DNA of 64,000 nucleotides from assembly GCA_963966185.1 (NCBI GenBank), contig CAWZYM010000006.1, forward strand, positions 452,001 through 516,000, in the 5' to 3' direction. Shown piece by piece: positions 55,441 through 64,000 of this stretch. Position numbers and translations under genes: made by a program. The notes beneath the pieces are model-generated. The model was not told the DNA's origin, did not search any database, and saw only the letters and a list, made by a program, of their open reading frames with translations. Positions within the stretch are counted from its first letter, which is position 1. Every line of letters starts with the position of its first letter. Source of the stretch: Rhabditoides inermis (lineage: Eukaryota; Nematoda; Chromadorea; Rhabditida; Rhabditidae).

Positions 55441-58400
55441 ATCTCTCTCTCTCAACTCTCTTTCCAGCTCTCCACAGTGTGACATTTGCGACGCGAACGA
55501 GGCATCGCAGCGTCACCCTGTCGAGTTCGCTATTGACGGAACGAGAAGGTAGGATTTTTAGTTATTGATTGATTTATTGATTGATTATCGATTTTTTCCA
55601 GATGGTGGCAGTCGCCGTCGCTCGCGAACGGACTCGAGTATGAGAAAGTGAACATCACGATCGATTTGCGACAGGTGATCGATTGATTGAGTGATATTGA
55701 TTGTTATCGATTGATTACAGGAGTACCAAGTGGCGTACGTGATCGTGAAGATGGGCAACACTCCCCGGCCGGGAACCTGGGTGCTGGAGAAGTCGCACGA
55801 CGGGATCTCGTACACGTGAGTGATCGATAAATCGATATTTGTGAATCAATCGATAAATCAATATTTCCAGTCCGTGGCAGTACTACGCCACCAGCGACGC
55901 CGAGTGCATGCGACAGTTTGGCGTTCCCGCGACAACTGGAGTGCCCCACTTCCAGGACGATGAGGAGGTAATCGATAATCAATCAATAGTCGATAATCGA
56001 TCGATGCAGACGATCTGCACGTCGGAGTACTCGAAGCTGACGCCGCTGGAGCACGGCGAGATCCACACGTCGCTCGTGAACGGCCGGCCGGGGGCAGAGA
56101 AGCCGAGTGTCGAGCTGCAGAGGTGGGAAGTCTATTCGATTGTTTCCTGTCTTGTCTTTTCTTCGTCTTTTTGTCCTCTTGTCGTGTCCTCTTGGCTTCT
56201 TGTCGTTTGGTCTTTTCTACCGTTCGCTTTCTCCATGTTGTGTTTCATGTGAGTTTGCAGGTTCACGCGCGCGCGCTTCGTCCGTCTGCGCCTCATCTCT
56301 CCTCGCACCCTCAACGCCGATCTCATGATCATCAACCGACGCGCCGGCAACAACCGCCTCGACAAGAGTGTCACCATGAGGTACGGTAGCTACAAGTGGA
56401 AATTACTGTGAATGATAAGTATAAGTAACCTTCTACTCCTAACCAGGTACTTCTACTCCGTCTCGGACATCTCGATCGGCGGTCAGTGCATCTGCTACGG
56501 CCACGCCGAGTCGTGTCCGTCCGACCCGGTCACCGGGCAGTTCAAGTGCGAGTGCCGACACAACACGTGTGGAGAGAGCTGCAACCGCTGCTGCCCGCTG
56601 TTCAACCAGCTCCCCTACCGCCAAGGCACCAACGCCCAGCCCAACGTCTGCCAGCGTGAGTGTACCGTGTGACGTGTGTACCGTGTACGCCGGCAGGCAT
56701 ACTGTAGTGGTTCAGCCTTATACAAGGGGTACTGTAGTTACCGTATTCCTATTTTCAGCGTGTCAGTGCTTTGATCACGCCGACGAGTGTGTGTACGACG
56801 AGGAGCTGGAGAGGAATCATTGGTCCATCACGCCCGAGGGTGTGTATGAGGGAGGAGGACGCTGTATTGACTGCAAGGTACTGCCCATTCAAGCCACGCC
56901 CACTTATGTTTCTGATTCCAGCACAACACGGAGGGCTATAACTGCGAGCGGTGCAAGGACGGCTTCTATCGCCCCAGCGGCATCACGCATTATCGGTGAG
57001 AAGCGCTCGTGTCTTCGGTAGTATAGTGGTTAGTATCCGCGTCTGTCACATGCGAGACCCGGGTTCAATTCCCGGCCGAAGAGAATCTTTTGCACGTATT
57101 CTATATTCCTTTTTTGTTCGTAAAATATTACGGTTGATAATTACAATTGGTAGTTTTACAAGTTTTGCAAAATACATTTGTAGCGCTGACGCGTGCCGCG
57201 CGTGCGAGTGCGATCTGACGGGGTCCATGTCGGAGACGTGCATTCGCGACGACCATACCGCTGTCAACGGACAGGTGAGTGAGACTCGATCAATCAGTGA
57301 ATCAATAATTCAATATTGCATTTCCAGCATCCCGGCGACTGTGTGTGCAAGCCTGGCTTCGGAGGGCGCCGATGCGAGCGCTGCGCCCCGGGATACAGGA
57401 ACTGGCCCAAGGTACGGTAGATGGATTAGGAATACGGTATTGTGCGTTTTCAGTGTGAGCCGTGCCCGTGCAACCAGGCCGGATCCGTCAACTACGACAC
57501 GTGCGAGGAGGACAAGTTCGTTGTTTACTGTTTACTCGTTTGTGCCAGTTGTTTACCTGTTTTCCCTTCAGCTGCATTTGCAAGCCGAACGTGGAGGGTC
57601 TCTATTGCGATCGCTGCAAGGCCGGCACCATCCATCTCAACGCGGCCAATCCCCAAGGTATGTGGGGCGGGGCTTGAAGAGGCGGTGCGAGTACATCTAT
57701 GCTATTATTCAGCCATTGATACGCTTGTGAAGATCTAGATATACAGTATGCCGAACTGACTTGATTTGCAGGCTGTCAGAAGTGCTTCTGCTTTGGTGTG
57801 TCGGAGGAGTGCCGACAGGAGGACTGGACGAGGCGGCAGATCTCGGCTCACTCGGGCTGGCATCTCACCGACCTCACCGGCAGCAAGACCGTCAACCCCG
57901 ACACGGAGAGCGAGGTATAGGGTTGTTTGTTTGTTTGTTTACTTGTTTACCTGCTTGTTTTTCAGATTCTCCTCTTCAACGTGAACCAGAACAAAGACAA
58001 GAGCCTGTACTACTGGAAGGCGCCGCACCAGTTCACCGGAAACCTGGTGAGTGGGCGTGGCTAGAGGGGGAGTGGTCTCACGCGTGGCGTTTCAGCTGAA
58101 CAGCTACGGCGGCAACCTGCACTACTACGTCTACTACGTGCCCAAGGAGCAGGCCGGACCCGTGCCCGTCGCCGATCTCGTCATCGAGGTACGAAAGCTG
58201 GGTTACTGTGGATTACTGTAGCTGGTTACTGTACTCTATAATTTCAGGGCAACGGCATCAAAGTCGAGTACTACTCGCGTCTCGAATTCTTTCCCCGCGA
58301 GAACATGACCGTACAGATCCCGATCCGCGAGGGCAACGGATGGTAGGGCGTGGCTTTGTGGGGCGGGGCTTGAGTGGGCGTGGCTTCAGGTACAACTCGG

Positions 58401-58756
58401 CCACGCGCACGCCGGTAGACAAGGCCGATATGATGCGCGCGCTGTCTGATGTCGAACTGTTCATGGTGCGCGCCATCTACAACCAGCAGCAGCTGCAGAG
58501 CAGGTGGGGGCGGAGTCGAAATGGGCGGGGCTTATCGTGTAACACAGCATCTTCGGCCTGTCGCTGGACACTGCCGCTCTGGAGTCGAACAACGTGACCG
58601 AGGTGGCGACGGTCGATCATCTGATGCGAGGCGTGGAGGTGTGCGAGTGCCCCGCCAATATGACCGGGAACAGCTGCGAGGTAGGGAGGGAGGGAGGGAG
58701 GGAGGGAGGGAGGGAGAGGAGAGAGAGAGGGGGAGAGAGGGGGTAGAGGGAGGGAT

Positions 58757-58792
<36 letters not shown>

Positions 58793-59458
58793 GGAGGGAG
58801 AGGGAGAGTTCCTCTCTCGCAGTCGTGCCTGCCCGGCTTCCGTCGCGTCAACAACCAGCTGTACGGCGGTCGTTGCGAGCCGTGCACCTGCCAGGGTCAC
58901 TCCGACATCTGCGACCCCTTCACCGGCGCCTGCCTCGCCTGCCAGGTACGCTAGAGTACTGTACTTTTGATTTTGTATACTGTAACACACTTACTTTGTC
59001 GGTCTCTCTCTCTTTCTCCTCTCTATTTCTTCCTCTCCCTGCTCTACTGTTTGCGATATACCGTAATCTATTACGACGGTTAGCGCTTATAACGAAGCGT
59101 ACTGTACCGTTTCAGCACAACACTGAGGGTGCGCGGTGCGAGCGCTGTCTGCCCGGGTATGTGGGCAATCCGTCACTGGGCGGAGAGGCCGGAGCGTGCA
59201 AGCAGTGCGCCTGCCCCACACTCGACAACAACCGCAGCCCCGAGTGCGCGCTGACGCAGGTATGGTAGGCGGTACTGTAATAGGATAGTGTAAGGGTATT
59301 TGGAGTACTGTATGATCTGTTATACTGTAGCATCAATTTACGACTGTTACTGTATTCATTCAGCTGGTGATCGCTGGCGCGGCCGCGGCGTCAAACTCTG
59401 ACGGCTACGTGTGCACGGCGTGCGAGCGAGGATACGAGGGAAACCGATGCGAGATGTG

Positions 59459-59494
<36 letters not shown>

Positions 59495-59742
59495 TTCTCC
59501 CTTCTCTCAAATGTTTTCAACCTACCGTAATCTGTTAATCAATCGATAAATCAATACAGGTGCGCGGACGGGTTCTTTGGCGACCCGATGTCGGGGAATG
59601 GCACGTGCGAGGAGTGCGCGTGCAATGGCAACATTGACCCGATGGCGATCGGCAACTGTGACACGGAGAGCGGACGCTGCCTCAAGTGCATTCACAACAC
59701 GCGCGGACAAGACTGCGAGGTGGGGAGGGAGAGGGAGAGGGA

Positions 59743-59786
<44 letters not shown>

Positions 59787-61665
59787 TCCCCTTTCCAGGA
59801 ATGTCTGGAGCATCACTGGGGCTCGGCGCTGCAGCACACGTGCCGCCCGTGCGGCTGTCATCGCGTCGGCGCGGTCAGCCAGCAGTGCGACGAGGCCACC
59901 GGAAAGTGCGTTGTTTACTTGTTTATCTAGTTGTTTACTTGATCACTTGTTTGTTCACTTGTTTACCAGTTTATGTATTCGTTTACCAGTTTGTTTACTT
60001 GTTTACATGTTTGTTTACTTGTTTACCTAGTTGTTCACTTGATTACTTGTTTGTTTACCTGTTTACCTGTTCAGGTGCGAGTGCCACGAGAACTACGAGG
60101 GCGAGCAGTGCGATAGGTGCAAGCCCGGGCATGGAGACATTGACAATCACTGTCCAGCGTGCGACTGCGACGGGACAGGGGCGATTGGAGAGGAGTGCGA
60201 TGAGGTGGGGAGAGAGGGAGAGAGAGAGAGAGAGAGAGGAGAGAGAGGAGAGAGAGGGGGAGAGAGATGGAGAGAGAGAGAGGAAGAGAGTCCCCCTTGC
60301 AGGTGTCTGGCCAGTGCACGTGCAAGCAGGGCGTGTTCGGGCGGCGGTGCGATCAGTGCCTGCCCTCGTACTACGACTTCTCGGACCACGGCTGCAAGTT
60401 CTGTCACTGCAACACGTATGGAGCTATTGAGGACGGAAAGGTGAGGTGTTTCTATACCTGATAGAAAGAGAAGGAGAGAGAGAGAGAGGTCCCTTGCAGT
60501 GCGACAACGTGACGGGGGCGTGCGAGTGCCGGGAGAACGTGGTGGGCACCATGTGCGAGTCGTGTGCCGATGGTTTCTTCAACATCACCAGCGGCGCGGG
60601 CTGCCAGCCGTGTGGCTGCGACTCTCAAGGAGCCGACGGCCAGTCGTGCCAGCTACACTCCGGACAGGTACTGTAGTTTGTGCTTTGTGTGTTTACTGTG
60701 TTTTGTGTTTTACATTCCTGTGTTTTCAGTGCACGTGCAAGCCGGGAGTCACCGGATTGAAGTGCGACCAGTGCGCACCCAATCATTATGGACTGGGAGA
60801 GAGCGGATGCAAGGGTACGGTACTTTGGGTTACTGTACTTTGGGTGTATTACTGTACTCCCAATTTCAGAGTGCCGCAAGTGCCCGGCGCCGGGCCAAGT
60901 GTGCGACCCTGTAACCGGAGAGTGCGTGTGCCCGCCCAACACTGTGGGAAAGATGTGCGAGAAGTGAGTGGGCGGGGCTAGGGTGGGCGGAGCCTATTGA
61001 AAATTTCATTCATTTTTCATTGAAATTTTCACACTTTCAATGAAGTCTTCACTCTCTCAATGATATTTTCATAGTTTCATTGACGTATTCACGATTCAAT
61101 GAAATTTTCACGATTCAATGAAATTTTCACAATTCAATAAAATTTTCACGATTCAATGAAATTTTCACGATTCAAAGAAATTTTTCACTAAATTTTTCAA
61201 TGAAAGTCGACATTCATAGGACAGAACCTAATGTCCATGGTTCCAGATGCGCCAAGCACTCGTGGGACCATCACCCGCTGAAGGGCTGTCGCGCGTGCGA
61301 GTGCGACGGGGTGGGATCGGACAGCAACCAGTGCGATATGCATACTGGACAGGTACGGTAGTAGTGTACTACTGTAATTACTGTACTACTATAGTCATTA
61401 CTGTTAAGTGTTTCACCTTGATCTAGCGTATATATTGTATTTTATGTTCAATTGATACTATGTAATCTTGTACAAAAGTATGCAAACTTTTCTTTCCAGT
61501 GCAAGTGCCGCGACGGGTTCGTGGGTCAGAAGTGCGACCGGTGCACGATTGGGTTCTTTGGTTTCCCCTCGTGTGAGGCGTGCAGTTGCGCCGCCGCCGG
61601 CACCGACCCGATGCAGTGCCGCGACGGACTCTGCCTCTGCGACGAGGCCGGACAGTGCCCGTGCA

Positions 61666-61700
<35 letters not shown>

Positions 61701-62853
61701 GAGCTGTTGTGTTTTGATCGCGTGTGTTTTGTATTTTGTGTTCTAACCCCTATTCGTTTCTAGAAGAACGTGATGGGTCTGAAGTGCGAGCAGTGCGCCG
61801 AGGGGTCGTTCTCACTCGACTCCCACTCGGCGACAGGATGCACGGACTGCTTCTGCTTCAATCGGTATATTGATTGATAATGATTGATATTGATTTATCG
61901 ATTTAGCACCTCATCGTGCGAGCAGTCGTCGCTCTACTGGCAGCAGATCTACGCAGAGGATCGGAAGGCCGTATTCTCCGAGCCCTGGGAGTACTACACC
62001 AAGAGGCACAATCTCAATGTGCTCAAGGTACTGTAGGGGTACTGTAGGAGTAGAGTAGGTTACTGTATTACCGTATTCAGGACGCGCCGGCGACGTTCAA
62101 CAGTTATCCGACGGACGCGACTCCCTTGTACTGGTCCCTGCCCAAGTTGATGCTGGGAGACCGGACGACGAGCTACAATGGATTCCTGCGATTCAAGGTA
62201 CGGTAAATGGTAGATCATTAGAGTGGTAGATCAGAGAAGGTAGATCAGTATATTAGTAGATCAGTAGATTAGTAGATCAGTAGTTAAGTTGAATGGTAGA
62301 TCAACCCTGCCTTTTCAGATCTGGAACGAGGACAACCGTCGCGCCATCTTTGGTGTCCGCCCCGATCCTCAGTACTTCCGCTACTTCCCGCAGGTATATC
62401 GATTGATTCTGGTAGATCGGTGATATTGATTGATTCCAGGTGGTGCTGGTGGGAAACAACCGCATCGAGCTCGAGCATATTCCTATGGAGATCATGGAGG
62501 ACGGCAAGTACAAGGTAGGTCAATTGAATTATCGATTAATTTGGGTAGATCAATATCGATTGATTTCCAGATTCGCCTTCACGAGTCGTCGTTCCGCAGC
62601 CGTGTCTCTCCGGAAATCGCCGTCTCCCGCAGACAGATGATGGTCGCGCTGCAGAACCTGCAGGTGCGATCGTTAATCTATAAGTCGATAATCGATAAAT
62701 CAATAATCGATCGATGTTCAGGCAGTGTACATCCGTGGCAGCTACAACTACCCCGCGAGAGACGATGCGATTAGACTACAGGAGGTGTCGCTTGACGTCG
62801 CCGTGGCAGACTCTGCTGCTGGATCGCCCGCGATTGGTACGCTCTCTCTCTCC

Positions 62854-62887
<34 letters not shown>

Positions 62888-64000
62888 TCGTAGTTCTAGT
62901 AGTGACCGTTCTAGGCGTGGAGCGCTGCACGGACTGTCCGCAGGGCTACTCGGGTCTGTCGTGTCAGGACCCGGCCGAGGGCTACTGTAGGAAGCGCCAG
63001 CGGGACTATCTCAACAGCGTTGCGGAGCTCGCGCCGGTCGGTTGGAGCGAGCCGTGCATGTGCCACGGACACTCCACCACCTGCGAGGTGGGTTTGTTTA
63101 CTTATTCGACTGATTTGTTGTTGTTTACTATTTACTTGGGTTGTTTACAGGCCGAGTCGTGCATGTGCAAGGACTGCCAGCACAACACGATGGGTGATTT
63201 CTGCGAGCTGTGCCAGCCGGGATATATTGGCGACGCGCGGAATGGGGGTGTTTCCGCTTGTACCAAGGTATGAGAGAGAGGGTCGATGACGTCATCTCAT
63301 TTGCATATATTCAGTGCGCCTGTCCGACCGTCGAGAACTCTTTCTCCGACAGCTGCAAGGCGGTCGAGTACGGTAGGGGCTACGTGTGCGACGCGTGCCG
63401 ACCTGGATACACGGGACAGTACTGCGAGAGGTGCGTGACGTCACTTCTGGTCACTTCCGGTCACATCTCATATGACGTCATTCCAGCTGTATGCCGGGCT
63501 ATTTTGGCGATCCCACGACGGCGGGTGGTTTCTGCGAGGCGTGCGACTGTCACGCCGATGGGTCCATTGACAACACGTGCGATCCGGTGACAGGTGGGCG
63601 GAGCCTGAAGGGGCGGGGCTAAGATGGCTTTTTGCAGGGCAGTGCAAGTGCCGGCCGGGAGTGACTGGGCGGGACTGCAGCCGCTGTCAGGCCAGGCATG
63701 CGTTCATCCGCGGACAGTGCACCTGTGAGTCGATCGATAATCAATCAATACTCTTTCATATATCTCTTTTCCTCTCTCTCCCTCTCTCTCTCTCTTTCTC
63801 TTTCTCTCCCTATCTCTCTCTCGCTCTCTCTATCTATCTCTCTCTATCTCTCTCAACTCTCTGTTTCAGCGTGCGACCAGGGCTGCTACCTTCCTCTGAT
63901 GCAGGCCGTTGATGCTCTCGAAGTAACCCTGGCCGAGCAGGACTTCTCCAACCTCCGCCCCGTGCCCTGGAAGAGAGTGGGAAGAATCGGCAACGACAGC
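55009..64000 (+). CDS. LAMA1/LAMA2: Laminin alpha chain (alpha-1/2 type), 3' end off the right edge
   Basis: A secreted basement-membrane subunit. The ATG at 55009 opens a signal peptide ([18 protein letters not shown]). The LN domain follows ([60 protein letters not shown]) to about 56455. Cys-rich LE repeats run about 56455-57800 ([38 protein letters not shown]). A first L4 domain covers 57830-58640 ([36 protein letters not shown]). A second LE series spans about 58640-61900 and a second L4 about 61905-62900 ([30 protein letters not shown]). A third LE series runs to 63725. The coiled-coil region begins with [20 protein letters not shown]. Two L4 domains with few LE repeats before the first are characteristic of alpha-1/2 chains. 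Around 45 small exons are seen. Confidence 0.95.
55389..55466 (+). repeat. CT microsatellite intron in laminin
   Basis: The donor GTGAGTGG is followed by a CT run to CTTTCCAG. Confidence 0.85.
57012..57083 (+). tRNA. trnD-GUC: tRNA-Asp (anticodon GUC) inside a laminin intron
   Basis: 72 nt. The acceptor stem TCTTCGG pairs perfectly with CCGAAGA and is followed by discriminator G. The D arm is GTAT-AGTGGTTA-GTAT. The anticodon stem CGCGT/ATGCG (one G-T pair) carries loop CTGTCAC, anticodon GTC. The T arm CCGGG-TTCAATT-CCCGG is perfect. The A box (TAGTATAGTGG) and B box (GGTTCAATTCC) fit Pol III consensus, and TTTT at 57089-57092 is a terminator. It lies in the same orientation as laminin, within the intron at about 56996-57182. 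Confidence 0.95.
58680..58820 (+). repeat. Polypurine GGGA/GA intron in laminin
   Basis: The donor GTAGGGAGGGAGGG leads into GGGA and GA repeats, ending TTCCTCTCTCGCAG. Confidence 0.85.
59720..59797 (+). repeat. GA intron in laminin
   Basis: GTGGGGAGGGAGAGGG is followed by GA units to CCCCTTTCCAG. A second GA intron of the same build lies at 60204-60300. Confidence 0.85.
59906..60074 (+). repeat. GTTTACTTG tandem repeat intron in laminin
   Basis: Degenerate units of TTGTTTACTTG and GTTTACCAG fill the intron. The same words appear in the laminin introns at 57519-57570, 57915-57965 and 63091-63150. They also appear in sense orientation in SMG1 introns at 10925-10975 and 21375-21415 (minus strand). 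Confidence 0.75.
60966..61246 (+). repeat. ATTCAATGAAATTTTCACG tandem repeat in laminin intron
   Basis: About ten diverged 18-20-bp units with GAAATTTTCAC cores lie between the GGGCGGGGCTAGGG donor region and the acceptor near 61246. Inverted words (TGAAAAT/ATTTTCA) make the array weakly palindromic. Confidence 0.75.
62838..62913 (+). repeat. CT microsatellite in laminin intron
   Basis: A CCCCCC run and CT units follow the donor GTACGC. Confidence 0.75.
63750..63869 (+). repeat. CT/CTAT microsatellite in the last laminin intron
   Basis: CT, CTTT and CTAT units precede CTGTTTCAG, after which the coiled-coil region exon begins. Confidence 0.85.

Overview
The window is eukaryotic nuclear DNA from an invertebrate animal. 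Every protein gene is split into many short exons by GT-AG introns, often only 40 to 150 bp, with 3' splice sites of the TTTCAG, TTGCAG or TTCCAG type. Exons are GC-rich, while introns hold AT-rich transposon remnants and microsatellites. The short introns, closely packed same-strand genes and splice acceptors lying directly on start codons suggest a nematode or another trans-splicing worm such as a flatworm. This taxonomic guess is an inference, and I cannot name a species.

Layout. Positions 1-30270, minus strand: SMG1, the phosphatidylinositol-3-kinase-related kinase of nonsense-mediated decay, complete at its 5' end and running off the left edge after the kinase domain. Positions 30335-43391, plus strand: EXOC2/SEC5 (exocyst), then TMPPE (membrane metallophosphoesterase). 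Positions 44011-49971, plus strand: PINX1 (G-patch) and DDX52 (DEAD-box helicase), two nucleolar pre-rRNA processing genes. Positions 50078-53659, minus strand: an SLC17-type major facilitator transporter. Positions 55009-64000, plus strand: a laminin alpha chain of the alpha-1/2 type, cut by the right edge, with a tRNA-Asp(GUC) gene inside one of its introns. SMG1 and EXOC2 are divergent, as are SLC17 and laminin. EXOC2, TMPPE, PINX1 and DDX52 lie head to tail with gaps of about 340-620 bp and could be an operon.

The introns are the unusual part. They hold at least six families of short non-LTR elements that all end in a GGATAAA-like word followed by a family-specific microsatellite. There are also three kinds of inverted-repeat MITE (two with TTAA or TA target duplications, some nested in other repeats), and three LINE reverse-transcriptase remnants. 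In several places a transposon end is itself the splice acceptor. One SLC17 intron is bounded exactly by MITE sequence, which looks introner-like. More than fifteen introns carry a second, diverged copy of one of their own exon-intron junctions. The extreme case is in TMPPE, where a 65-bp unit containing the 5' splice site is repeated to give about 20 donor copies.
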